DNA from: Saururus chinensis
Taxonomy: Eukaryota; Streptophyta; Magnoliopsida; Piperales; Saururaceae
DNA length: 64,000 bases
Direction of reading: 5' to 3'
NCBI GenBank assembly: GCA_035235625.1
Contig: CP141148.1
Span: 9,977,001 to 10,041,000 of the forward strand
Numbering within the stretch: the first letter of the stretch is position 1; every line of letters begins with the position of its first letter. The translations under genes were made by a program, and so were the position numbers. Below the pieces are notes generated by a model, which was given only the letters and a program-made list of their open reading frames with translations, had not been told where the DNA came from and searched no databases. Below, piece by piece: positions 21,713 to 33,939 of this stretch.

Positions 21713-23760
21713 TGGTGTAAAGAGGAATTTATTAAAATAGCCCCAAGATACAACATATTATATAAAATGTCTCTCAATTTTATGTAATATATAAAATGAC
21801 CCTACGCGCATGTAAACATGCGACATAACTTGTCTAAAATACCCCTTTCAACTTTTTAACTTTATCAACTCATTATTTCTCATTTTTATTTGCTCCGGCT
21901 TTGACGTCGTAGCCTCCATTGCCAACTTCGTTGTCTTCGCTATTTGCTCCACTTTATCTGACATCGTCTTTACCTCCTCCACCGTCACCTATTCCTCCTC
22001 TCTTCCCGCTCTTCCTTCTCCTCCTCTTCCTCCTTCCTCCCTTCTCTTATCCTCCTCCTCCCCTCCTATCTATCCTCCTCCCATTTTCCTCCCACTTTCC
22101 TCCTTCATTGCCTCCTCTTCCTCCCTCTCGGAATATGACAATACCAGTCACAATGTAACACCTAAAAATTTTCTACACTTAGAAACGTAGAAATAAGTGA
22201 GTTTGACCCCTAGATCTTCTTAGTATAATTTCTTCCCCTATATGTGGAGTTTGGATATGAAACTTATTATTATAAGGTAGACATAAAGATATTCATAGAG
22301 TTTCTAAGAGTGCGTAAATCAAATCTTGGATGAAGAAGTTATTATAGATATAACATTTTTAGGCATACATGTAGAAAATAATGAATTTGACCTTTAAGAA
22401 TTTTCAATCAAATAACGTATCGTTTGGTTTGAATTTCAGAGTAAAACTTTAAAGATAGAAAGTAGACAAACATATCTTCAAAAGCCTCTAAGAATAAGGA
22501 AATCGGGGTTTAGATGAATGAGTTATGATTATTCAAAGTTAGATTTGGGGTGACGTCAATGTGACAACCTTGATTTTCAGTACGTTTCTTAAAACTAATA
22601 ATAGAATTATAATATATGTTATTGATAGAGTACTATTTTGGATTTAGTACCTCAAGACTTATGGTAGAACTCTAAAAGATGAACATAACGACTTTTAAAT
22701 CATTTAAATAGGACATTGGAGCCATAAGTATTGATTGTGGGAAGCATGCTTCATGGGCGGGACCCATGGTAAAACTGCAGTAAAATCTATCATTTAGTGG
22801 TCTTGTTTTGAAGGGCTGGCCGATACGAGTTCATTGGTACCAAGAACGCGTAATTTTGATTTAGTGTTAAAAAGTTATGTCATTTTTAATTTTGGAAATG
22901 AAAAAACAATATTATTTTTTGGTCGGTTGCACGGCGCCGCGGCACGACGTCATGCAGGTCATTCGCACGACATGCGAGACCTATGTGTTGGGTCCCTCGA
23001 TATCGCGCGAAACTGCGCACCGTGCACTCCGTCCCAGCTATAAAAACCTTCACGTTTTTTATTCCATTTCTACTTTACCATGTGTCAAAACTTTTGACCC
23101 TCCATTCTAAGTCGTTCGAAGTCCAAGTCAGGCCGTTCAAAAGGCGTTTTCAACAAAATACGGTGTCGGATGTTGTGATGGGGTTAGTTTTTCCATTTGA
23201 GCTCTCTACAACCATAAATTTTCTACCCAATCCTAAGGTGGGGGTCTTAAACTCTAGCTTATGCTCTGCTCATATCGTTGAAATTGTATGCACCGTTTTT
23301 ACTCCGTTATGCTTATTTGCTTGTGTTTTCTGAAAAATGCTATACTTGTGCTATGTTTTACTTGCACTGAATTATGTTATGGTACATGTATTTTCTAGAT
23401 AGTTCTAAGATTAAACCTAGAATTGTCATATTTTTATCTAGATACCTACCGAGGAAATAGTCTGTATCTGGCATGCACACATAGGTGTGGAGTGTCATGG
23501 GTAAACTCGTAGCCTTCTGAGCTTCCCATTATCCCATGATCGTCGGGAAGAACACTGACCTCCAGACTCTACAGGTAGTGAAATCAAACCAGAGGTGAAG
23601 GCTGAAGAATTTTCTATATAATTTCTTGAATGTTTTCGCTAAATTTTGTGATAATGTGACTTTTATGTAAAGGCTTGCTATGCCTATGTTTTTGTGATTT
23701 GACTGCTCTACGAATAGTGCACTTGGAATATGTATAAATTAACAATGTTTTGTTAAACTA

Positions 23761-26700
23761 TGTCACGCCCGGGATTTTCAAAATAATTTTTATGAAATTT
23801 AAATAAAAATTTTGCAATATAACGGCTGTAAATTGGTGAAAATTGATGAAAATACGAAACCTGTAAAAAGCATTTTTATAATTCTCATTCATTTGTATCA
23901 AATCCATCTCAACACTTTCTTTTCAACTCAAAATAGAGATATAACAATGATAAAACATTCAAAGCTCGTAGTTCATTCATTCCCCGACGTGAATAATGAA
24001 CAAAAGACAAAATTTGCCATGGCCATGGGCTTTCAATATATTTTCCCAGGCATAGCTGGGTACAAGTTCCATAATAGTCAAACGTAATAAGACAGTCCAT
24101 ATACAAGTCCAAAATAATACATGTAATAGCGCTCACCTCACTTAATACATGTACTTCAAATTTTATTTACAATAGATCGTGGCATAAATTAAACAATGAA
24201 CAATAGAGTCAAAAATCGACCTGCAGTCCAAAAAGAGTATCCTCAAATACTAAGCAGCTCTCAAACTAGGCCCCACAGAAGTCCCTGGAGTGTCTGAGGA
24301 TTAGAAAAAAAGAAGATGAGTATTTTCATACCCAGTAGGAGAATCAAAATAAGTGAACCATAAAAGTTCACCCCGAAGCTGCTCTACAAGACAGTAGCAA
24401 ACCATGAACCAGGAGAAGATAAATACAATCTCAATCAGAGTACTACAATTCCGCTGAGCTTTCTAAACTTACAAAAATTTCTTTTCACCTTACTTATGAC
24501 AAAACACAACCTATCAAACTCTTATTTTCACATACATACTACTTACACTTACAATCTTACGTTTATTATCTTACACTTACACTCGATGAATAGAACTAAT
24601 TAAATCTCAATTAGCTATATTGTTGAAAGGAAAGAATGCCACTAGGGCGTCACCTTGACCTTTGGGGAGAAACCTACGCGCTAAAAAGATTTCGAAGGCA
24701 AAGTACACCAGTGCTCATGAGGCACAAGATCAAATACTACTTACCTGAGCGCGCAAATGCCCACTCTCTGGGGCCATACAGGGCCAGCAAAGGCCTAAAA
24801 ATGCCAATTAAGGCAGGAAAACTTACAAAGCCACTCTTGGGCAAAAAACTTACAATGCCACTCTTAGGCAGAAAACTTACAATGCCACTCTTGGGCGCAC
24901 AACTTACGGTGCTCTCAACAAAGCATCAAAAATCCTAACTTACACAAACATTACCTCCAAGGTATGAACTACGTTAATCTTACAGGTGAAACTGACCATC
25001 CGTCAGTCGTCAACCAAACGGAATTTAATCAGTCAATCTAGCTAAGGACTCACTTTTATTATCAACTACATACTTTGATTATGTTGAAATTATAGTTTGT
25101 AAGTTATGCGGTTACCATTATGGTTCGCAAGCTTATCCATAGCTTATACCTAAGCTCTAATCATTTATGAGCCTATCTCTAAGATTCTAATCCGTTGAAA
25201 TTGATAGTCACATATCAAACCTACGCACCTCATCTGCACACGTATAACTACTCATAGTTTTGGACTATACACCACCCATACATCTTACAACATGCTTTAT
25301 AGCCTTTATAGCATGAAAACATAATTCTTACGTAAGTATAACAACCACTCATGCATTTAGCAAGAAATATAATTAATTACATAGGTCTTCTGCTCATCCA
25401 TCTCTCCAAATCAAGAAAAAGTCATAATGTAAATGTCCAACTAATCAACTAACCAAAACACAAATAATTTTAATATACATGCATAAGGCCACTCTAATTA
25501 ACCTTTGCACTTGACATCCTCCGCATTAATGTGCATCTAAGCATTATGCAATTAAACACCTTAGTCTTAGCATGCATCCTATCAAAAAAGCACGCTAGAG
25601 TGAATTTCTAAGGTTCAAAGTCTCCTACCTCGTCGTCCGGGCCAAAATTGATGTTTGGGCATACTACAAAGGCTGTGTTGGTGCACACTCAGCAGCCCAC
25701 GCACCCCTACACTATGAGAGATGGCTCTGGGGTGGAAACTGCAGTGCAGGTCTCCAATTAATGCCCGCGGTTATGAACGTCTCTCACAACACTTGCACCG
25801 GTGATTCAGATGCCTGCATGCCCACAGAAGAATTTATATGAGCCCAACAACATGAGTAAGGTTTAGGCGCATAGTACGAGGGGGAAAAAGAAATGTAGCA
25901 GTGGTCCCGACCGTCGGCAAGGTGAACCAGTCACTGGGCTAATCTCTCTACAATTTTTTTTCTAATGGACAAACATGCAGAAAGGGCGAGATAAAATTGG
26001 AGAAGAGGAAAAGGGTATGTGAGGAGGACCCAAAGTGGGAGAGATGGCATTGGGACCGGCGAAAAATAGATCAAAATAGCGACTTTCGTCGGTCCCAGTA
26101 GCATTTTGGCCGAAAAACAGAGTAGGTCCACGAGAGGCTGTTGATCGGATTGAAAAAAATCCGATTGCATGGCATCCCAATAGTAACCCAAAGGCTTGGC
26201 AGAGTGGTTGCCAGCCAGAAAATAGCTCACGACGGCCAACCCTGCCGACTACAGTGGTGGTTCGGCCCAAAATAGGAAAATCCAAAAAAAAAACCTGCAA
26301 ACGAAATCTCTGGAGATTGGGCCGACCGGAGTAAAATTGGGGAAAAGGGGTATACCTTCCGGTTTGTGGTGGCCAGGAGACCTCTCCGGTGAATTCTGGC
26401 AGCTCCGGTGACTTTCGACAGCTTTGGCGGCATTTCAACCCAAAAGAGCTTCTTCCCCAATTTAGCCGGCAAACTGATTTGCAGGGGAGGAGTCATGACA
26501 GCGGCCAAAGGTGGCAGACCAGCTCCACGGTGGCCGAAATGTTCGACTTTGGCAAAGGGGAGGGCGGGGGTAGAGCTCCCAGTGAAAACAGGGTGGGGGT
26601 CTCTCCTTTCTGCCGGCGGAATTTACTGTGAAGAACGCAAAACGCGTTTTACGTTTTGTGCTCTATTTTATTCCTTTTTCTTTTTAATATCAATTGTGCA

Positions 26701-27028
26701 CCTCTACCTTGCATGTCTCCACTTCTTCTTCCAGTGCGAGAACTCCTGACACATGATGAACTCCCCCTTAAGAACACGCCTTGACTAAAACAACCTTACT
26801 TTTAATCTAAGAGCCCTAATTTAAGGAGCGAGCTTTTAATTAAAGCTCCGCAACCTTAACTTATGTGTTTAAGCTCTTGAAAACGTACAAACCTTTTCTA
26901 CCTACAACCGAGGCTACGCACAACACTAACACATAATTATCGAAAAAAATAATACAGAAGCTTAAGGCAAATAATTAATTTCCCAAGAAGCAAATAAATA
27001 ACCACATAAAAGTCGAGGTTATTTCACA
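23761..27028 (-). mobile_element. LTR C, solo, inserted in LTR B
   Basis: Read on the minus strand, it starts TGTGAAATAACCTCGAC (from 27028) and ends GAAAATCCCGGGCGTGACA (to 23761), the end pattern of several large Ty3/gypsy LTRs in plants. Its upstream half is AT-rich, with a GC-rich middle (25900-26640) as in LTR promoters. The flanks give only a near match (ACTAT before, ACCAT after, overlapping the ends by a base), so the duplication has decayed or the ends are off by one. A 27-bp minisatellite lies at 24818-24914. Length is about 3.27 kb. The sequence at 1-662 belongs to the same family. Confidence 0.75.
24818..24914. repeat. 27-bp minisatellite in LTR C
   Basis: Three full units and one partial unit of 27 bp, each starting AAAACTTACAA and containing GCCACTCTTGGGC, at 24818, 24845, 24872 and 24899. 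Units differ by one to three bases and the last one decays. Confidence 0.85.
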
Positions 27029-30000
27029 CCATGTATGATTGTGTTATATAAAAGTTTTGGTTGTGCATCAACTCGAGTTTTTATGTATGATTTATGTTTT
27101 TTTATGTATCTTTATTTTTGTGGTGATACGTACTGACGGCCATCACGTTCGATTTCATGTGTGATGTAACACATGTCGAGCGAAATAATAATTATGTGTA
27201 TTATATCATATATTATTTAATGGCGGTCGTCACAGTCAATGACTCATAGACACCTATCAATCTAACCCTTAGTCATTTTTAATGGTGTAACTTTTTCTAC
27301 AATATGAGTTTAATATGAAATTTTGGACTCAGAAATTAAACAAAAATATCTTCATAACGCCACCAAGAACAAATTAATTATAGTTCGTATGAGGAAGTTA
27401 TGGTTGTCCAAAATTGGGATTTGGTGTAGTCAACAATTACTATTGGCAGGTTCATAGACGTGTTAGTATGTTGATCATTACAGCCAATTTTGCAGTTTCA
27501 TTCAAAAACCACTCGGTTTGATAGTTTTAAACAAGAATGTATTCTTCTTTCCCTCATAAGTAACTTTGGAAGCCTTTAGACTCTGGAAATACCTCTCCAA
27601 ATAAAAAAGGAGAAGATTATGGACTCTCCAAATCAAGAGAAATAAAAAAATGAGTATATTTCTGTAGAGATTAGTTGGCATCGCTCATGAGAAAGGATTT
27701 TTATGTCGTGAAATATGTTAGATTGTTAACTTTATATTGTGATTTAACATAGAATATGCATGTATGCTTTGAATTATGAAATCATTAGACATGAAAGCTT
27801 AAAAATAGAATTTTGTAAATTCCTGTCATGGTAATGTTGAGGAATCTGATTTTATGTTGGATTGCAAATCTTGATTTCATGATTTGGTTTTGAAATGATT
27901 GTATGAGGTATGTTTTGATTACTTAGATTACATAAAAACATGTAAATGATAATTTCTAAGATTTTGTCATGATTATGTTATGATAACATGTTTTTCTCAT
28001 GTTTAATGATCAATTGATAGAACAAATCATTATTTATCATTATGGGAAGGTTATGGATGGGAAGGATCATGATATGGAGTGATTTTGGAAAGTCGAGGTA
28101 GTTTCTATTATTTCTTTCTGACCATTGACATGCCCATTAATATGTTGGTGATGTTGTCGATGTAATGAAGAAGATGACATACTGATATGATAAACATCGA
28201 CATGTCAATGTGTTAGCGATAAGTCACCAGCATTGAGGTTGATGTCTTAGTGAGGCATCCATGAGGATGGTTGTCCTTTCCATCCCACTGTCGACAAGGG
28301 TTGATACATCAATGAGTTATCAATGGTCATCGATGACTTAGCCAACATGCCAATGAATCCACCGACAATAAGTTAGTTTTGGGTAATTTTAACAGGAATG
28401 TTATATGTGTTTGGTTATTATTATAAGATATAATAGCTTGATATTTAATACATGATATGCATGAGTATGTAATGAGTCCATTGACATGTCGGTAGTCTAT
28501 TGACTGTAAACCGGTAATTGATATTTTTAGCATGAGTTGCTACTTGACATAAGCTATTACATTATAGAATGAAATTCTATGCCTGTATATGAGATAATAT
28601 GATTATTCATATATAGGATGATATAAGCTATTATTAAGTAATATAATAGTATATTAAAGTGCATGTGTATATAATGTTGTGATTGATGATTGTTTGGGTA
28701 TATGTGTCATTGTATGTGTCAAAATCCTTATAATGGATCACACCCCGAGACTATGGGATAAATACACTTAAGGATAAGAAGATCCCTATGTCTGAATGAC
28801 TACTCAAGTAAGTCTTTAGCCACATATAGAAAGGATGTAATGATAAATATGACTAAGGACTTCCAGCTCTTTAAGGATGAGAAATATGTAGAACCACTTT
28901 TGTGGTCTTGGAGATGCGTTTGCATATACTAGAGCATTAAAAGATTACTAGACCCGCATAACACAATACAGGAGATTGTGATGATCATAGAAGTCGGGAC
29001 TTCAACTACTTGGTTACATGGGCTCCTGTGAGCCTTCTTCATGATGTGGATAGAGCGGGCAGACCTCAAATACTTGAGGTTAGTGGTGAGTTGATAGCCT
29101 AGTGAGGTGAGGTTGTACTTTTATATGTGGCTACCGTATCATAGTGAACCTAATGGCTTGCACACTTACACTTATGGAACAAGTAACTCCTAAGTGATGT
29201 CATGTTGTGATTGCGAAATTATGAGAAATGTATTTGTGAATGTTATGTTTATTCCACTTATATATTGTGATGTTGATGTTTATTCCACTTATGTTGGGCG
29301 ATGATGATATTTTTTATTGAATATGATAGTTGATAATTTTTGTGATAATGTCATGTAATCATGAGTATTGTTATTACATAATATGTATTTAGTTATCTTA
29401 TTGAGTATATTTGTATACTCAACATTTATGTAGTGCATGTTCCTCGTGGGGTTAAAATTACTTTAGGACTTTGGATGTACGACAAGGATGATGTTCTAGG
29501 CCACTTGACATATTTAATCTTTTATTACTTTAAGGTAAATGATTTTAGGAATGTGAGTGTTAATTTATTTATATTTGTGTTTATCATGTTATTCAGACAT
29601 GTACTCGGGTAAGACCCTATGTGATTTAATATATGATTTGACTTAGATTATTATTGTACTATGATTTTGTACTTATATATTCAAAAAATGGTTGACTCAT
29701 ACTGTCATACCCCTAGATAACATGTCGAATGTTTGATAAACAAGTTTTGAAAATTGTGTTTATGTTCTTTTATTTATAAAAATAAGTTTAAAAATCTTGA
29801 GCCATGACACAAACTAGCCAGTTGTGCTATTAAGAAATTTTTTTTTTACAAGCTCAAATCTTAAAAATGGAACCCATAAAGATGTTAAACTACTCAAAAC
29901 TAAGAGTGAGTTTTATTTTTACTCTACCCTGAGCTTTTTCTATTGTTAACCCAAACATCGTATTGATAATTGGCAATCAACAATTGACAGTTAGTACAGT

Positions 30001-30512
30001 TGATAGTTAAAAGAAGATAGTTGATGGTCGATATTTGACAATCAAATTTATTACAATAAAGGGTATATAAGACAACATTATAAGTGACAATGTCTCCCTA
30101 AGTATAGAGGAAGAGGAGGCAACTAAGGAGGAAAAAAGGAGGAGGATAGAGTGGAAGAGAGGAGGAGGAGGAGGTGTGGGAGAAGAGGGGAGGAAGAGAA
30201 GGTAATAGTGGAAGAGGAGGTGAAGACGAAGTCGGATAAAGCATAGCTGGTGGTGAAGATGATGAAGTTAGTGGTGGAGGTGATAGAGTCGGCGACGAAG
30301 GTGGTGAAGTCGAAGTCGAAGCTACTGGAAATGAGAAACATTGAGTTGGTGAAGTTAAAAGGAAGGGAATGGAAAAATGGCATTTTAGACAATTTCATGC
30401 TACATGCATGGAGGTTTACATATGCATAGGGTCCTTTTTTGTATTACATGGGAGACATTTTGTGTAATATGTTGTCTCTTAGGGCTATTTTGGTAAATTC
30501 CTCTAGTATAAA

Positions 30513-31298
30513 GCCCATTTCTTCTTATTTTGCGGTATGCTCCCTCTATTTTGATTTTTTATTTACTATTTAATCTTTCTAGTAAAGCATCAATAAAAAT
30601 GAACTTATTTGCCCCCTATGTTACAATTCAAGTCAATGCATAACTTCAATTTAACAAAAAGAAAGTGTAGAAATTAGTAATGTACACTTGCATTTCATTC
30701 CACCTTCTCATAGCACATATGAGCAATGAACCCATGCATGATGCATTTTCATTTTTTTCATAAAATAAGAATGCTTTAAATACTTCGTGTATGTGAATTG
30801 CAAGGTAAAAAATTATGTAGGAGAGGAATCACTCGACTGGAGAGAACTTAGATGGGGATTCCTTCCTTAAGAGTTTACCCCAACTCATACGTTATGTTTT
30901 TTTTGAAAAGTAACTCTAAAGATCTAAACTAGGTGGAATATGGCCAAACTCATATGCTAAAGAAATGACTTAACAACGTATATCAAACTAAGACTGACCA
31001 AAAAAATATGAGGACATTTTGGCTTCAATATCATGTTAGGAATAACAAATCAGACTTGCCCAAACGGAAAGACAGAGAGGGTAAATTATCCGGTAAATAT
31101 ATACAAATGTAATAATTTATCCCATAAGGTATTTTCTTTTGAGATTGTTAAATAGATAAAAGTAGTTAGAAGAAGGGGAAAATTATATAAATAATATAAA
31201 AAAAATAATTACCGAAATAATAGAGAGAGAAATATATTTACCGATATGATGTTCCTTTTTTGCCAAGTAGATGCCATCTAGGTGCCGGTGCCTATGTG
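30513..31298. other. Intergenic, no gene recognised
   Basis: AT-rich DNA with short homopolymer tracts. A small inverted motif (TTATCCGGTAAATATA at 31086, AATATATTTACCGATA at 31230) is visible, but no coding or known element boundary. Confidence 0.35.
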
Positions 31299-31998
31299 GC
31301 TTTTTTAAATATTTTTTTCATAATTTCATTATTTAGAAGGATGAATTAGTACGCTTGCACTAATTTTGTCATTCTAAAGGACGAAATCAATAATGAATTG
31401 ATTTTGTCCTCTCTTCTCTCTCCTCTTCTCTCTATCTTTCTCTTCTGTCTCTCTATTCACTCTCTCTCCTATCTCCCTATTCATTCTCTCTCTCCTCTCT
31501 CTATTCACTCACTCTCCTCTCTTTCGGCTATCTCTCTCCTCTTTCTCTCTCTTCTAAAAGACAAAATCATGAAATCTTTTAAAAATATATATTAATTTCA
31601 TATTCACAAATACATTATATTTTATTTAAAATTTATTATTTTAATATATAACATATAAGTAAGAAAAAAATAAATTAAAATTTCTTACTTTCTCCCCATT
31701 TCTCCCACTCCTCCATAGAGCTAGGGCTCATGCTCCCACACATAAGAGACAAGGAGAGAGAAGGAGAAAGAGGAGAGGAGAGGAGAGAGAGAAGAAGAGA
31801 GATAGCCAAAAGAGAGAAGAGAGAGTGAATAGAGAGAAAGAGGAGAGAGAGAAAAGAGAGGAAAGAGAGAATAGAGCGAGGAGAGAGAGTGAAGAGAGAG
31901 AGAGAGAAGAGGAAAAATTAGTTAATTATTGATTTTGTCCTTTAAAGGATGAAATTATGAACTGTTTTTTTTAAAAAAAACCACACAAATGCCCTAAA
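31299..31998. repeat. Foldback repeat with C/T- and A/G-rich arms
   Basis: The left part (31299-31420) contains CATAATTTCATT, CTAAAGGACGAAATCAATAA and a C/T-rich run (31410-31555). The right part (31740-31998) returns the inverse: an A/G-rich run, then TTATTGATTTTGTCCTTTAAA and GATGAAATTATGA. The arms could fold over about 200 bp. The middle (31600-31800) resembles 5510-5690, including AGGGCTCATG-like and CACACATAAGAGA-like segments. No target duplication was found. Confidence 0.55.
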
Positions 31999-32476
31999 AG
32001 AAGTCTTCCTATTGAGCACTTGGAATGTTTATTTAGCCAGCAAGTAAGAAAGGCTAAGGAGAGATCATCGTTCTCCCTTTCTAGCATACCATTTTGTATT
32101 TCCATAAGGTAACATCTTGTGCCATTCAACTTTGATGTTATGCACTTCTATCAAAATATTAACAAAAAACACTTATGCAAAAAAAAGATATTTTTATGTA
32201 GTTAAGCACTCAACTAATTAGATGAGGCATTTGGAGTACATATATTCCATATTCAGCAAATAAAAAAATTGTAATCCTCCTCATTACCATGGCTAAACAT
32301 CTTGCGCCATTCAACTTTGGTGTTTAGGCACTTAATTAATAATGTGGGAGAGGTAAATGGCAAAGGAGTGCGATAAATTGTAGATAAAGCATGGCCACCA
32401 GCCCCCTTTGCTATTGATAATAACTGAAGTAAGTTAACATAATCCCGAGTTTATGTACGCCATTGTAAATTTAGAC
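31999..32476. other. Intergenic, no gene recognised
   Basis: Two similar short segments (AACATCTTGTGCCATTCAAC at 32110 and AACATCTTGCGCCATTCAAC at 32297) with related downstream sequence suggest an old local duplication of about 190 bp. Nothing coding is visible. Confidence 0.45.
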
Positions 32477-32484
32477 CTCACAAG

Positions 32485-33536
32485 TAAGGCTGTAAATGAG
32501 CCGAGCTAGTTCGTGAGTAAACTCGGCTCGGTTAGGCTCGGCTCGAGTTAAACTTGACTCGAATCAGGCTCGACTCGAACTCGATTCGAGCTCGAATAAG
32601 TTCAAGCCGAGTTTGAGCCGACCCCTGCTCGGCTCGAATAAAACTCGATGCTACTCGACTCGACCTCGAGCTCGAGCTCGAACTCGAATATAATTTTAAA
32701 ATTATATATAAATAATGTATATATATGCATATTTTATATAAACATAATTGTTAATTTAAATACATATTTATAACATACTCCCCCCATTCTTAGATTAATA
32801 GCTCTATTTGATTAGTTCATTTTGAAAATTTTGATTGAGTTATTAATCTAAGATGAATGGAATATATAAAACAACATATAATCACATATTTATATACTAA
32901 TACTATGTATCGTATTGATATATGAAACCCGTTTATATGAGTCAAGGCTCACTCACGACTATGTGAGTATAGGTGTCATACATCATCATATTACAATATA
33001 AGAACACACATAACTCGGGAGGTAGACTAGTTTATGTGTTCTTGCGCATTTGGATCTCGATCTTGCCTAAATAATTTTCTATTTTTTACATCTTTTTTAG
33101 TGATTATATGTACATAAAGAGAGAAAAATAATAATGTTGCATTTTTTTAGCATATGTAACTAAAACTTATTTGTCATAGTTTTCTTCTTTTATAGTGACT
33201 ATAATCAAATATTCACGGTGTAGTCGTAATACTTGTTGAAGTATATTAATTAATATTTAATACTAAAAGTATATTAGTATATGTAATACTTCATATACTT
33301 TATATTTATATATAGATTATTTTAATTTTTTTAGGTCGAGCCCAGTTCGAGCCAAGGCTTATGATTTACTTATTCAAGTTCGAGCTCAAGTTCGAGCCAA
33401 GCTTTGAATTTCTAAATCGAGCCGAGCTTGAGCTAAAAGGTTTAAGTTTATTCGAGCTTCGAGCCGAGCTTCAACAGTTCGAGCTCGAGCCGAAATAGCC
33501 TAACACTCGGCTCAGCTCGGCTCGTTAACACCCCTA
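32485..33536. mobile_element. Non-autonomous hAT-like element, perfect 8-bp duplication
   Basis: CTCACAAG flanks both sides exactly (32477-32484 and 33537-33544). The left end is TAAGGCTGTAAATGAGCCGA and the reverse complement of the right end is TAGGGGTGTTAACGAGCCGA. Both subterminal zones are packed with CGAGCTCGAG-, GGCTCGG- and GAGCCGAGC-type short repeats, the kind that bind hAT transposases. The AT-rich core holds a nested Stowaway-type MITE and no coding sequence. This is the clearest hAT boundary in the window. Confidence 0.92.
32778..32863. mobile_element. Stowaway-type MITE nested in the hAT-like element
   Basis: It begins CTCCCCCCATTCTTAGATTA after a TA and ends TTAATCTAAGATGAATGGA before ATATA. 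The arms are inverted copies with a few substitutions, and the core contains TTAGTTCATTTTGAAAA as in the MITE at 10122. Confidence 0.75.
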
Positions 33537-33939
33537 CTCACAAGTCGTCGGACTGAGATTTTATCAACACATTCTATTAAAAGGGCGGGGATTGTGATTT
33601 AAACTTGCTTGCCTCATATAGGTGAGTCTCAACCAATATGTATTTGTATCAGTGATTACCAATACAGTACAGGGGGTGGTACACCCCACACACAAAAAAA
33701 TCAATACAAATCCATAATATTGGTTGTGTCATATCTAAACGACTATATATATATATCAACACGCAATTAATTTGATCTCTATTTACAACAAAAGAAAAAT
33801 TTTCCTAAAAAATACTTAGCCACAATTCAAACCTAATTTCTTCATAGATTTAAAGTTAAACAAACCAATTATACCATTATATCTATATTGATGAGTTTTG
33901 AATATTAAGAAAAATTGGCAATTATTTGAGATCAATAAG

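Larger units (their letters stand above)
22560..27234 (+). mobile_element. LTR B, solo, perfect GTCAA target duplication
   Basis: The start TGTGACAACC (22560) and the end GGTCGTCACA (27234) are inverted, as expected for LTR ends. GTCAA precedes it (22555-22559) and follows it (27235-27239), an exact 5-bp duplication. A GC-rich block (22922-23035) leads to a TATA sequence CTATAAAAACC at 23038, typical of a U3/R promoter. With the nested LTR C removed it is about 1.4 kb. No gag-pol and no second LTR are present, so it is a solo LTR left by recombination. Confidence 0.87.
22154..29809 (+). mobile_element. LTR A, split by LTRs B and C
   Basis: It begins TGTAACACC just inside the left TIR of the Mutator-like element. 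Its 5' part carries units of about 178 bp: GTAGAAATAAGTGAGTTTGACC-like starts at 22192 and 22370, and a third unit resumes at 27240 after the inserted LTR B. The 3' part (27240 to about 29809) matches the minus strand of 33940-37149, including GTATACTCAACAT, CGTGGGGTTAAAATT and ACTCGGGTAAGACC. The end lies near 29807-29809, where CACAA at 29808-29812 repeats the CACAA at 22149-22153, but an end there would not be canonical CA. Its own length is about 3 kb. Apparently a solo LTR, since no internal domain follows. Confidence 0.7.
21722..30503. mobile_element. Mutator-like element with TIRs of about 420 bp
   Basis: 21722-22142 reappears as reverse complement at about 30090-30503. The ends are GAGGAATTTATTAAAATAGC and its inverse GCTATTTTGGTAAATTCCTC. 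Both arms share AGACAACATATTA-type sequence near the tip and a C/T-rich inner part dominated by TCCTCCTC. The flanks TGGTGTAAA (21713-21721) and TAGTATAAA (30504-30512) match at 7 of 9 positions, and 9-bp duplications are the Mutator hallmark. The element proper is about 1.1 kb, two long arms plus roughly 280 bp of core (29810-30090); the remaining 7.7 kb are nested LTR insertions. No MURA-type transposase is visible. Confidence 0.8.

Noticed and set aside
24636-24938. 100-codon open frame in LTR C
   Set aside because: It is produced by a 27-bp minisatellite, whose length is a multiple of three, within a non-coding LTR.
25931-26749. Overlapping open frames in the GC-rich middle of LTR C
   Set aside because: All six frames are unusually open because of base composition; no domain and no codon pattern stands out.
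21919-30398. Pro/Leu- or Ser/Thr-rich open frames in the Mutator-like TIRs
   Set aside because: They translate the TCCTCC-type simple sequence of the two arms, in opposite strands; low-complexity artefacts.
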